DNA of 64,000 nt from an uncultured bacterium (lineage in GTDB: Bacteria > Elusimicrobiota > Elusimicrobia > Elusimicrobiales > Elusimicrobiaceae): assembly GCA_949297775.1 (NCBI GenBank), contig CASFTM010000001.1, positions 1 through 64,000 on the forward strand, written 5' to 3'. The notes beneath the pieces were generated by a model. It was not told the origin of the DNA. It made no database searches and worked only from the letters and a program-made list of their open reading frames with translations. Below, one piece after another: positions 26,265 through 34,689 of the stretch. How positions within the stretch are numbered: the first letter of the stretch is position 1; each line of letters opens with the position of its first letter. The position numbers and the translations under genes were made by a program.

Positions 26265-26294
26265 AAGGGAACCCTGAAAGGGCTCCCTTTTTGC
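26265..26294 (-). terminator. Terminator of the SH3 protein gene
   Basis: A stem GGGAxCCCT/AGGGxTCCC with one internal mismatch is flanked by A and T runs. On the minus strand a T run follows. Confidence 0.7.
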
Positions 26295-26307
26295 TTTAAA
26301 TAAAAGC

Positions 26308-26775
26308 TTATTGCTTAAAAAATCCCCACAAGTTAACGTTGTACACCCACCCTTTGCATTTGCCGTCTTTGGCATTGGCGGGTTCGTCTTCCACTTGGAT
26401 CCAGCTGCCTTTTTTGGAGATATATTTAAACGGATAGCCTTTTTCCACCGTGCAGACGATATCGGCATTAGAGGACGGGCCCTTGCGTACGTTTAAATCC
26501 ACCTTGGCAGACATTCCGCCGTTGGGGCTGAGCAGGCTGGCGGAAATCCAGCCGCTGTATCCTTCAAAATCTTTAACGAGCACCCAGCTTTTGTCTTCGT
26601 TGGTTTTAACCATAATTACCGGGGTGTATCTCCACGCATACCATTTAATGGCGCATTTGGTGCCGGCGCAGGCGCGGATATTGGCTCTTTTAGCGTTTAC
26701 GCTGGCATACTTTTGGGCAAAAACAGGTGCGCTGACAAACAACATAAGCGTGCACAAAGCGATTACTTTTTTCAT
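26308..26775 (-). CDS. Secreted protein with two bacterial SH3 domains
   Basis: A 155-residue protein starting at ATG 26775 behind GGAGAAGAAGG. The signal peptide is MKKVIALCTLMLFVSAPVFAQ. Two SH3b repeats follow. The first begins KYASVNAKRANIRACAG, with the end motif YSGWISASLL; the second begins SAKVDLNVRKGPSSNADIV and ends CKGWVYNVNLWG. Bacterial SH3 domains usually bind peptidoglycan, so a periplasmic wall-associated role is likely. No enzymatic domain is attached. Confidence 0.88.
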   Translation of the reverse strand: MKKVIALCTLMLFVSAPVFAQKYASVNAKRANIRACAGTKCAIKWYAWRYTPVIMVKTNEDKSWVLVKDFEGYSGWISASLLSPNGGMSAKVDLNVRKGPSSNADIVCTVEKGYPFKYISKKGSWIQVEDEPANAKDGKCKGWVYNVNLWGFFKQ

Positions 26776-26821
26776 ATACCTTCTTCTCCTCTGCAATAAA
26801 GCCTAAAAACTCTACCCAAAA

Positions 26822-26850
26822 AGTATAGCAATACTCCTGCAACTTTGCAA
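26822..26850 (-). promoter_or_regulatory. Promoter of the SH3 protein gene
   Basis: On the minus strand, TTGCAA (26850-26845) and TATACT (26827-26822) are exactly 17 bases apart. The leader is about 40 bases. Confidence 0.65.
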
Positions 26851-26926
26851 GTCTTTTCCGCACGGACGCCCCACGGCGTTGTCCTAAAAAGCTATAATAA
26901 AAGAAATTTAGCTTTTGGAGAACTTT

Positions 26927-27151
26927 ATGAAAGAACAAGTACAACAAGTAATTGACGACATCCGCCCCATTTTGCAATCCGACGGCGGGGATATTGAACT
27001 AATCGGCGTGGACGAAAAGACCGGCATCGTAACCGTGGGCCTGCGCGGACGCTGCGGCGGCTGCCCGCACGCGCAAATGACGCTGCAAGCCGTAGTGGAA
27101 AAAAAGATTAAAGAACTGGTCCCCGGTGTAACGGCGGTAGAACGCGTATAA
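26927..27151 (+). CDS. NifU C-terminal-domain (Nfu) Fe-S scaffold protein
   Basis: Nfu proteins carry and deliver Fe-S clusters to apo-enzymes. In 74 residues the whole protein is one Nfu domain: ILQSDGGDIELIGVDE, then the cluster-binding CXXC in GRCGGCPHAQMTL, then KIKELVPGVTAVERV. ATG at 26927 is preceded by TTTGGAG; a TTG at 26915 is in frame but overlaps that site. TATAAT at 26893-26898 may be its -10 box. The PHP gene starts one base after its stop. Confidence 0.9.
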   Translation: MKEQVQQVIDDIRPILQSDGGDIELIGVDEKTGIVTVGLRGRCGGCPHAQMTLQAVVEKKIKELVPGVTAVERV

Positions 27152-27152
27152 T

Positions 27153-27968
27153 ATGCCTAAAGTGGATTTGCATACCCATTCGGATTTTTCAGACGGCACC
27201 AGCACGCCGGAGGAAGTCGTCCGGGCGGCGCTTAAAACGGGCATTACCGTTTACGCGCTGACCGACCACGATACTACCGACGGCGTGCGCCGCGCCGAAG
27301 CCGTGTGCAAAGAACACCGCATTCTGTTCACCCCGGGGGTGGAAATCAGTACCCGGGACCACGACCACCTGCATTTTACCGGATACAATCTGGATTTAAA
27401 CAACACCGAGTTTCAGGCGTTTTTGGAGCAAAACCGCGCCCAACGCCAAGAACGTATCCGCAAAATCATCCGCCAGCTGCAGCAAGCCGGGGTGGACCTA
27501 ACGGAAGAAGAGGTGTTTTCCCGTGCGCCCAACACCGTTTCGCGCGCCCATGTGGCGGACGCTTTAAAAGCCAAAAAAATCGTAGCCACCCGTCAGGAAG
27601 GCTTCCGCAAATATTTGGTCCCCGGGCAGCCGGGCTATGTGCCTTCGGCCGGGGTAACCGCGCTGGAAGCCATCCGGCAAATCAAGCAGGCGGGCGGCAT
27701 AGCCGTTATCGCTCATCCGGGGATTGTCGCCGAACATTGGAACTTTCCGGCCTGGACGGAAACCGGGCTGGACGGGGTGGAAGTGTTTTATCCCGCCCAT
27801 ACCTATACGATGAGGCAAGATCTGCTGGCTATCACCCGCAAATACGGCCTTTTGGCTACCGCCGGGTCCGATTACCACGGCCCGCAAGGCGGGCGTAACA
27901 GCACGCCGGGAATGCAAATTCCGCAATCCCACTACGACAGACTGCTCCGCAAATTATTTAACCGTTAA
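27153..27968 (+). CDS. PHP-domain phosphoesterase (YciV/RNase AM-like)
   Basis: The 271 residues have the PHP metal centre: KVDLHTHSDFSDGTSTPEE, ALTDHDTTDG, TPGVEIST, HLHFTGYN, the later AVIAHPG, and GSDYHG near residues 240-250. The family includes 3',5'-nucleoside bisphosphate phosphatase and the 5'-3' exonuclease that trims rRNA ends. This length and motif set fit that subgroup better than histidinol phosphatase or DNA polymerase PHP domains. It is tightly spaced with nfu and the SulP gene. Confidence 0.88.
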   Translation: MPKVDLHTHSDFSDGTSTPEEVVRAALKTGITVYALTDHDTTDGVRRAEAVCKEHRILFTPGVEISTRDHDHLHFTGYNLDLNNTEFQAFLEQNRAQRQERIRKIIRQLQQAGVDLTEEEVFSRAPNTVSRAHVADALKAKKIVATRQEGFRKYLVPGQPGYVPSAGVTALEAIRQIKQAGGIAVIAHPGIVAEHWNFPAWTETGLDGVEVFYPAHTYTMRQDLLAITRKYGLLATAGSDYHGPQGGRNSTPGMQIPQSHYDRLLRKLFNR

Positions 27969-27971
27969 TTT

Positions 27972-29651
27972 ATGATTTTAAAACCTAAATTGCTTACCCT
28001 GCTGCAAAACCGCCCCGAAGAATTTTCTTCCCGGCGGATTTTAAAAGACCTAAGCGCCGGGCTGGTGGTTGCCTGTGTGGCGCTGCCGCTGTCCATTGCG
28101 CTGGCTATCGCGTCCGGCGTAACGCCCGAAAAAGGCCTGATTACCGCTATTGTGGCGGGATTTATTATTTCCCTGTTGGGCGGCAGCCGCGTACAAATCG
28201 GCGGGCCGACGGGGGCATTTGTCGTAATCGTATACGGCATTATTCAGGAATTTGGAATGGCCGGCCTGCTGACGGCTACCTTGATGGCAGGCGTGTTTTT
28301 AATGCTGATGGGCCTTTTGAAATTCGGCGCCTTCATCAAATTTATTCCCTACCCCGTCACCACCGGGTTTACCAGCGGGATTGCCGTAGTGCTGTTTTCC
28401 ACCCAAATTAACGACTTTTTGGGCCTGGGACTGAAGGACATCCCCAGCGATTTTTTTGCCAAATGGGCCGCCTATTTCCAGCACTTGGACCTTGTTAACC
28501 TGCCCACGCTGGCGGTCGGTCTTTTAACGTTGGCTATTATTATTTTTTGGCCCAAAAAATGGCGGGTGTTTCCCGGCTCTTTGGCCGCTTTGATTATTAC
28601 TGCGCTGTTAGTCAAATTCGCCAAGTTGGACGTACCCACTATTACCTCCACTTTCGGGCAGGTGGACGGAACGCTGGTAATGCCGCATATGCCGGGAGAA
28701 ATTTCGCTGGAAGTGGTGCGCAAGCTCCTGCCGCCCGCATTTACCATCGCCTTTTTAGCCGGCATTGAAAGCCTGCTTTCCGCCGTAGTGGCGGACGGGA
28801 TGATTGGCAAAAAGCACCGCTCCAATATGGAACTGGTTGCCACCGGGGCCGCCAATGTGGCTTCGGCCCTGTTTGGCGGGCTGCCCGCCACCGGGGCCAT
28901 CGCCCGCACTGCCGCCAATATAGAAAACGGCGGACGCACCCCTATTGCCGGGATGGCGCACGCCGTGTTTTTGCTGATTATGATGCTTTGCCTGATGAAA
29001 TACATCGGGCTTATCCCGATGACCTCGCTGGCGGCCATTTTGTTCCTGGTAGCCTACCGGATGAGCGGGTGGCGTTCGTTTACCGCGCTGTTTAAAGCCC
29101 CCGCCGGGGACATTGCCATTTTGCTTACGACATTTACCTTAACCGTTGTAGAGGACCTGGTAGTGGCCATTGAATTTGGTATGGTGCTGGCGGCGGTATT
29201 GTTTATGAAACGGATGTCCGACGTGTATCAAATCACCAATGCGGACGATGATATTTTTGACGAAGTGCGCCGCAAAGATGATATAGACACCAAGGTAATT
29301 GCGCGGCACGTAACGGTATACGAAATTAACGGACCTTTCTTTTTTGGCGCCGCAAACAAATTTTTGGACACTTTGGAAAACCACAAAGACTGCAAAGTGC
29401 TTATTCTGCGTATGCGCAGCGTGCCCGCCATAGACGCTACCGGCTTCCACGCGCTGGAACGTATTTACGACCGCTGCCGCAAAGACGGCGTACAGCTGAT
29501 TTTATCCCACGTGCAAAAGCATGTGCTCAAAACGTTGGAAAAGTACGATTTCGTCCGAAAAATAGGCGAAGACCATATTTGCAAAAATATTGATATTTCC
29601 CTTATGCGCGCCGAGTCTATCGTCAGCGGGCGGCAGCATTTTATGGAATAA
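27972..29651 (+). CDS. SulP-family anion transporter with STAS domain
   Basis: SulP proteins carry sulfate, bicarbonate or dicarboxylates across the inner membrane. In 559 residues the membrane domain (about 25-415) has the family pattern GLVVACVALPLSIALAIASG and GPTGAFVVIVYGI, with ten or more spans. The C-terminal STAS domain (about 440-550) contains YEINGPFFFGAANKFLDTL and the conserved RMRSVPAIDATGFHALE. The substrate cannot be told from sequence; there are no sulfur-assimilation or carbonic anhydrase genes beside it. It starts 4 bases after the PHP gene. Confidence 0.93.
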   Translation: MILKPKLLTLLQNRPEEFSSRRILKDLSAGLVVACVALPLSIALAIASGVTPEKGLITAIVAGFIISLLGGSRVQIGGPTGAFVVIVYGIIQEFGMAGLLTATLMAGVFLMLMGLLKFGAFIKFIPYPVTTGFTSGIAVVLFSTQINDFLGLGLKDIPSDFFAKWAAYFQHLDLVNLPTLAVGLLTLAIIIFWPKKWRVFPGSLAALIITALLVKFAKLDVPTITSTFGQVDGTLVMPHMPGEISLEVVRKLLPPAFTIAFLAGIESLLSAVVADGMIGKKHRSNMELVATGAANVASALFGGLPATGAIARTAANIENGGRTPIAGMAHAVFLLIMMLCLMKYIGLIPMTSLAAILFLVAYRMSGWRSFTALFKAPAGDIAILLTTFTLTVVEDLVVAIEFGMVLAAVLFMKRMSDVYQITNADDDIFDEVRRKDDIDTKVIARHVTVYEINGPFFFGAANKFLDTLENHKDCKVLILRMRSVPAIDATGFHALERIYDRCRKDGVQLILSHVQKHVLKTLEKYDFVRKIGEDHICKNIDISLMRAESIVSGRQHFME

Positions 29652-29828
29652 GCCGGGGGCCGGGTAAGCCGCCGGCTAAGGGCCGGGCCTTACCCAAAAC
29701 ACCGGGTTCTGCCAGTCCATCCAATTCAAGACAGGCCGCGCCGATGCCCAGGGAACAGGCCGCATCCAGCCACGGGTCAGCAGAGAGATTTCCCTTCGGC
29801 CCCACTTTTTGCCTTAGAAGAACAAAAC
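29652..29828. other. Intergenic stretch
   Basis: GC-rich non-coding stretch after the SulP gene, with inverted-repeat matches GGGTAAG/CTTACCC and CCGGC-rich stems near 29656-29700 that may end the SulP transcript. No gene is supported. Confidence 0.4.
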
Positions 29829-29861
29829 AAAAACGCCCCGGCCTAAAGCCGGGGCGTTTTA
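29829..29861 (-). terminator. Terminator of the giant MFS fusion gene
   Basis: AAACGCCCCGGC and GCCGGGGCGTTT form a 12-bp stem with a 5-base loop. On the minus strand TTTTTGTTTTG follows. Confidence 0.9.
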
Positions 29862-29872
29862 TATAGAACGGT

Positions 29873-32800
29873 TTAATGCGCCGGAGCCGGGTTATCCAAG
29901 GAAGCGCCCGCCACACCGCCGGCGGCGCCGCCGTTTTTATTCCCGCCGCGCTTAAAGATGTTTTTCACTCCTTTCCATAAGCGGCCGGCTTCGTATTTCA
30001 TCCCTTTAATGAGGGAGGAATTTTTCATCATTCCGGGCGTTAACAGCAAGCTCAGCCCTAAGGCTACGCCGGCGTAAATCAATCCTGGGGCATCCCCAGC
30101 CGCCGCCGTCAAATAACCAGCCGGGATAGCGCCCAACCCGCCGATAGCCATCGTTAATGACAAGATGGACGAAATTTCGCGGTTTTGTTTGGGATACAGG
30201 TTCATAATATAGTCATACATCTGGGTAAAGAAATTCCCAATCCCAAAGCTGGCAATCGCCGCACCCGCGACCATTTGAGCAACGCTGTCCCCAGCGGTAG
30301 CCATTGCCCCCGTTCCCAGTGCAGAAAAAGCCGAGCACAAGATATACATCGTATCCGCACTGATGCGGCGGCTGATCAGGTTTCCGCCTAAGCGGCCGGC
30401 CAACAGCGGCACATACAACGAACAGGCAATCAAGAAGTTAGCTAATTCGCCCTGGTCAATAAGCGTCTTCATGGCATTGGCAAACGAACTGGATACCACA
30501 AACTCGTGCACCGTTGCCAAGGACATAGCCGTCGCCAGCGAAGCCACCCCCGGCGCCTTGAGCATTTTAAGCATATTGCCGATTGTGTTTTCCTGCACCG
30601 AAATGGAAGCTTTTATCTGGTCCACCACTTTTTTGGCCTGAGGGGCTTGCATTCCTTCTTCTTGGACCAAGCGGCCTTCCAAGGCGCTTAAAAACTGTCC
30701 TTTTTCCTGTTCGTACAGAGCGGATTTTTGTTTGCCCGGATTAACTTTTATATCCGCAAAGACCAACGCATCCAACGCATCTTTAAAAGTACGGGCAGCG
30801 TCGTCAATTTGGGTAGAGGTGAGCTTATTGCCCGCAGCAGCCAGCGCTTTGGAACCGCTTGTCAAAGCCAGCTGCAGGTTCCTTTGGCTTTGCTCCAAAT
30901 TTTTGGCAGAATAAGCGTCGCGTAATTTAGCGCGTCTTACCCGCCACGCCACAATGCTGCTGTAAACCGCGTAAATCGGAAAGCTGATGGAATAGTCTAT
31001 GCCGTAATTATGCCCCGTGGCCAAAGTAACGCCGTAGTTAATCAAATACGGCGATGCCAAGAAAGCCAAAGTCCCCATGTTTTTATAAACGAAACTTAAG
31101 TTATACAGCACCACATCTTTTAAACTGACGTTAGACTTCTTGGTAAAGAACTCTTTCAGCCGCTGGCCCATCAGCGCAAAACCTTGCTTTTCTTGGACGG
31201 TCATTTCCGTTTCCGATTTTTTAATTGCTTCTTTCGCTTCTTCCAAAATTACTTCACCGCGGTTGGCGCGGATGAGCATATTGGAAACCAATTGTTTTAA
31301 AATACTGGACCCGCTCATTAAGAACAACGCGGTAATAAACATCCCTTTGGAAACTGGCCCCAGCGAAAGCCCTTCCACAAACCCGTAGAAACCACCTGCA
31401 CTGGCCAGGATACCCGCCGCGGAAGACATCGCCAGCGAAAGTACCATCATTTTCTTCTCCCCGTATTTTTTCAAAATCGGAGTAAGCAACGAAGCTAAAC
31501 CGGGCAGGATGTAGTTAATCGTAAACATCATGCTGCTGGCGGTTTCCACTTCAATACCCAGCGCATTATTTACCACCGGGCCCATCGTTTTGCCCAGGCT
31601 TACGTTCGTCAGGGACGCATCGCGCATAATCAAATCGGCGCGGTTGCGGGTGGGATGAACCGACACATTAAACGGGGTCGGGCTGTTCTGCAAAACTTTG
31701 ACAAAATTGGCAATTTGGTTTTTCGGCAAGCGGACATACATCCCCGTAATGGCGCGCGGGGCCGATTCTCCGGACTTGCGCAAACCTAAGGTGCCGTTTT
31801 CCATAATACCCAGCTGGGCATCCTTGGGATACGCCTTTGCCGGCATTTCCACTTTTATCGGCAAAGTCCGTCCGGTGGCGAAATCAATAACCGACAGCGT
31901 GACCGATTTATAAGTTACATTCGGATTGCTTTCTAATTTTAAAAAGAAATTATCCACGCCAGATACTTCAATCAAATCTGCTAAGGCCCCCACTTGGCTG
32001 GGCTGCAACCGCATATAGAAATGGGCCATACGCAGGGGCTCTTGCTCTTGGTTGCGCAGCTCAGCCACATACCCATTTTTAAAATTGGCATGTTCCGTAA
32101 AGGCAATCCGGTTATACCCTTTCACCCGGAAGCGGTTGCTGATTTCCAAATTTACCGGCAAAATCCGTTCTATGCCCGATTGATCCACCAGCGTTAATTT
32201 AAACCCTTTTTCCGAAACCGGGATCAAGCTGGTTTCTCCCGCGCTGATAACTTCATCAGCGGAAGCCGGCGCTTCGGGAGAACGCAGGGTGCTGAATACT
32301 TCGTGGATTTCCGAATCGTCATGCAAGCCCGGGTCTTCCGGTGCCGCCGGCTGGGACGCGGGAACGTTTTCTTTCTTCCCTTTGCCGCGCAGCCAATTGG
32401 CAAACCGTTTAAATGCTTTCCCCAGTGCAAAAACCGGCACGCCGCTGTAGAGTTCGCCAGAATTAGCAGCCGGCGCGATAGCCGCGGCTTGTTCAGTTTG
32501 ACTCTGCAGGGCCGAAGAGACGGCTTCTTGTGCGCCACCCGGAACCTCCGGTATAGCCGCCGCCTGTAAATTGGTTTGGGCCAGGTTAATTTCCGGCAGT
32601 TTTACTTGCAGACCAACCGCCGAGGAGGCTGTTGCTTCGCGCGATACCGGAGCGCGGACGGCGGCTTTCCCGTTGCCCAAAGCCAGCCATTCTTCCGTCG
32701 CACGGCGGGAAACATCCGCATTTAAGCGGTTAGCCGCACAACCGGACTGCAGGAACAGGGCCAGCTCGGAAGAAGTTTTGGCGGGTGCCGCCGCAGAAGC

Positions 32801-33718
32801 GGCAACTTCCAGCGGAATATTTTGCTCCTTGGCAAAAGCGGATAAATCGTTCCAAAAAGCGGCCGGTTCTTTGGCTAAAGCAGCTAATTCGTTTAATTCT
32901 GTATACGCTTTCTGGCGCAATAGGCCGCGGGCGGCGATTACCGCCGCTGCGTCTTTTAACGTGCTTTGGGAAGCTTGTTTATAAAAGGATACCAGCAAGT
33001 CCGCATCCGCCTTTGAACCCAATATCCCCAAGGCCGCCGCGGAAGACAAAGCCTGGTGGCTCTGCAAAACCGTTTGATACGCGGAGTGTTTTTTATTTTT
33101 AAGGATTTGCAACAGGGCGTTTACATCCCCCTGCGGCAGTTTGGAAAACGCTTGAGAAGCCGATTTAAGATCTTTGCGGTAAAAAGAAACCGCCTGCGCA
33201 ATCTGCGCTGCGGTTGCATCGCCCGCCAAGGCTACGGTTACAAATTCGTTGCGAAGCAATCCTTCCCGCACCGCGGGGTTGGTATGCCCCAAAATGCGGG
33301 AGGCCATTCCTTGCGTATTGCCCGCTTTTACCGCGGAGCGGATATCCCGCCCGCTCATGAGCATTTGCTTTTTAACGGCGCGTTCTACCGATACATCCAA
33401 CCCAGGAGCTTGTTTAGCCGATAAAGAAACCCCGCCCGGAGGCAGCTGCAGAGAGGAAGAGAAAGAAAGCCGGGCTGCGGCGGAAAAACGAGTTGCGGCC
33501 GGTACCCGCTGGGCGGCAGCAGGTACGGAAGCGGCAGCACTGGCGGGAACGACGCCTTTGAGCGCTTGTTTGCCCGTTTGAGTCGGGAGGCTCTTTACCC
33601 CGCTGCCGGCGGCACTTTTAATAACTTGGCGTCCAGCCGGCACGACTTGTGCCAGCGACGGAGTAACGCTGCTAAACAAGATGCTGAAGCTCAACAAGGC
33701 GGACAATAGCTTTTTCAT
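29873..33718 (-). CDS. Giant exported protein fused to a major facilitator (MFS) membrane domain
   Basis: A 1281-residue protein. ATG at 33718 follows AGAGGAG. The signal peptide is LLSALLSFSILFSSVTPSLA (residues 4-23). An Ala/Ser-rich segment and a helical-repeat region follow to about 350. A low-complexity linker and basic stretch lie near 430-460. Two similar beta modules are near 515-715 (LTLVDQSGIERILPVNLEI; VTLSVIDFATGRTLPIKVEM). From about 740 to 1245 it is an MFS-like membrane domain with about 12 spans (LTPILKKYGEKKMMV) and two large loops with coiled coil. I know no transporter with this order. The substrate is unknown. Confidence 0.85.
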   Translation of the reverse strand: MKKLLSALLSFSILFSSVTPSLAQVVPAGRQVIKSAAGSGVKSLPTQTGKQALKGVVPASAAASVPAAAQRVPAATRFSAAARLSFSSSLQLPPGGVSLSAKQAPGLDVSVERAVKKQMLMSGRDIRSAVKAGNTQGMASRILGHTNPAVREGLLRNEFVTVALAGDATAAQIAQAVSFYRKDLKSASQAFSKLPQGDVNALLQILKNKKHSAYQTVLQSHQALSSAAALGILGSKADADLLVSFYKQASQSTLKDAAAVIAARGLLRQKAYTELNELAALAKEPAAFWNDLSAFAKEQNIPLEVAASAAAPAKTSSELALFLQSGCAANRLNADVSRRATEEWLALGNGKAAVRAPVSREATASSAVGLQVKLPEINLAQTNLQAAAIPEVPGGAQEAVSSALQSQTEQAAAIAPAANSGELYSGVPVFALGKAFKRFANWLRGKGKKENVPASQPAAPEDPGLHDDSEIHEVFSTLRSPEAPASADEVISAGETSLIPVSEKGFKLTLVDQSGIERILPVNLEISNRFRVKGYNRIAFTEHANFKNGYVAELRNQEQEPLRMAHFYMRLQPSQVGALADLIEVSGVDNFFLKLESNPNVTYKSVTLSVIDFATGRTLPIKVEMPAKAYPKDAQLGIMENGTLGLRKSGESAPRAITGMYVRLPKNQIANFVKVLQNSPTPFNVSVHPTRNRADLIMRDASLTNVSLGKTMGPVVNNALGIEVETASSMMFTINYILPGLASLLTPILKKYGEKKMMVLSLAMSSAAGILASAGGFYGFVEGLSLGPVSKGMFITALFLMSGSSILKQLVSNMLIRANRGEVILEEAKEAIKKSETEMTVQEKQGFALMGQRLKEFFTKKSNVSLKDVVLYNLSFVYKNMGTLAFLASPYLINYGVTLATGHNYGIDYSISFPIYAVYSSIVAWRVRRAKLRDAYSAKNLEQSQRNLQLALTSGSKALAAAGNKLTSTQIDDAARTFKDALDALVFADIKVNPGKQKSALYEQEKGQFLSALEGRLVQEEGMQAPQAKKVVDQIKASISVQENTIGNMLKMLKAPGVASLATAMSLATVHEFVVSSSFANAMKTLIDQGELANFLIACSLYVPLLAGRLGGNLISRRISADTMYILCSAFSALGTGAMATAGDSVAQMVAGAAIASFGIGNFFTQMYDYIMNLYPKQNREISSILSLTMAIGGLGAIPAGYLTAAAGDAPGLIYAGVALGLSLLLTPGMMKNSSLIKGMKYEAGRLWKGVKNIFKRGGNKNGGAAGGVAGASLDNPAPAH

Positions 33719-33754
33719 AAGATCTCCTCTCTTATATAATTATCGGCTAAATAA

Positions 33755-33844
33755 CTGCAAAAAAATAGGGCCAAAAGACCTAGATAAACCCGGTTTTTGG
33801 CCCTATAAAAATTTGGGTCCTTCAGACACTGCAGATAGATTGTA
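33755..33844 (-). promoter_or_regulatory. Candidate leader attenuator of the MFS fusion gene
   Basis: On the minus strand, a TACAAT -10 box is followed by a leader. Its stem ATAGGGCCAAAA/TTTTGGCCCTAT (33806-33795 and 33776-33765, 18-base loop) is followed directly by a run of T, like an intrinsic terminator before the gene. AAGGACC (33822-33816) can pair with GGTCTTT (33780-33774), which overlaps the terminator arm, so the two foldings compete. Confidence 0.55.
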
Positions 33845-34054
33845 TAGGAAACAACTAAAATATTGCGGAAAATTTGCGGAAAGGAAATAGAGCGGGAAAA
33901 AGGGAAAACGGCAACGCTTGCCGCCGTCTGCGGCTTAAGCCGCTGAGGCAGGCACAGACACGCAAAAAGCTTGTGGCTGGTGCAATGCATACAAACTCCT
34001 TTTATCCTTCTCCATAGATATTATAGTAAACTACCGGGATGTTCCTCAACCGGA

Positions 34055-34085
34055 CAAAAGACCTATTTAGGCACTAGGTCTTTTG
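34055..34085. repeat. 11-bp inverted repeat CAAAAGACCTA/TAGGTCTTTTG
   Basis: Perfect arms at 34055-34065 and 34075-34085 with a 9-base spacer. The same 10-mer (AAAAGACCTA) recurs at 33773-33782 in the attenuator, and a relative (GGGTCTTTGGGCC) lies at 36685-36697 before the ankyrin-like gene. Confidence 0.6.
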
Positions 34086-34106
34086 GATTACCTTCCGTCG
34101 GGCAGA

Positions 34107-34138
34107 AAAAAGCCCCGGTTTGAAAACCGGGGCTTTTT
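34107..34138 (-). terminator. Terminator of coaD
   Basis: AAAAGCCCCGGTTT and AAACCGGGGCTTTT form a long stem with a very short loop, and a T run follows on the minus strand. Confidence 0.9.
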
Positions 34139-34141
34139 AAA

Positions 34142-34627
34142 TTATCCGCCGCGTTTTTTGGCTAATGCTTCCGCCACACACGGCGGCACCAAATCCGAAA
34201 CATCTGCTCCATATCCAAACGCCTCTCGTACGGCGGAAGAGCTTAAAAAGGCATATTCTGCCCGACAAGGAAGTAAAACCGTTTCCGCCAACGGAAAAAA
34301 CTTTTTATTGTAGTGTGCATTTGTCATTTCGTGCGCTACATCTTCCGGGCCGCGCACGCCGCGCACCAACACCCGCAAGCCGCGTTCCTTTAAATAATCC
34401 GTCAAGAGGCCGCAGGCACGATCCACGCGGATGCCCGGTTCGTCTTTAAAGGTTTGTTGCAACAGAGCAAAACGCTCATCTTCGCTAAACAAAGAGCGTT
34501 TGTTCCCGTTGGCAATCAGCAACACTACCACGTTTCCAAACACCTCGCGCGCTCGGCGGGCAATATCAATATGTCCGTTGGTAACGGGGTCAAAACTTCC
34601 GGCATACACCACAGGGATGGCGGTCAT
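34142..34627 (-). CDS. coaD: Phosphopantetheine adenylyltransferase
   Basis: CoaD transfers AMP from ATP to 4'-phosphopantetheine, the next-to-last step of coenzyme A synthesis. The 161 residues contain the nucleotidyltransferase motif GSFDPVTNGHIDI (TxGH-type active site), then LVRGVRGPEDVAHEM with the RGxR substrate loop, and FLSSSAVREAF. ATG at 34627 follows AGGAGAA. It is a single gene with its own terminator. Confidence 0.96.
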   Translation of the reverse strand: MTAIPVVYAGSFDPVTNGHIDIARRAREVFGNVVVLLIANGNKRSLFSEDERFALLQQTFKDEPGIRVDRACGLLTDYLKERGLRVLVRGVRGPEDVAHEMTNAHYNKKFFPLAETVLLPCRAEYAFLSSSAVREAFGYGADVSDLVPPCVAEALAKKRGG

Positions 34628-34689
34628 TTTTTCTCCTGCGCCAAAAAGGCGGCTTCTAGAATACTTCTATATTATGGTATCATAATTTT

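Larger units (their letters stand above)
33719..34106. other. Regulatory intergenic region upstream of the MFS fusion gene
   Basis: This long non-coding stretch contains the leader attenuator, a -10-like TACAAT (minus strand, 33844-33839), the palindrome GCGGCTTAAGCCGC (33930-33943) and the TAGGTCTTTTG hairpin (34055-34085). An open frame of 91 codons starts at ATG 33990 (minus) with a good AAGGAG site, but it overlaps all these elements and its composition is not protein-like. Confidence 0.5.

Noticed and set aside
29641-29916. 91-codon minus-strand frame after the SulP gene (GGLPGPRLIP end)
   Set aside because: It runs through a perfect terminator hairpin and overlaps both neighbouring genes. 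There is no ribosome site.
33715-33990. 91-codon minus-strand frame with a good AAGGAG site upstream of the MFS fusion gene
   Set aside because: Its composition is not protein-like and it overlaps the -10 box, the attenuator stem and the start of the real gene. A short leader peptide from the same ATG cannot be excluded.
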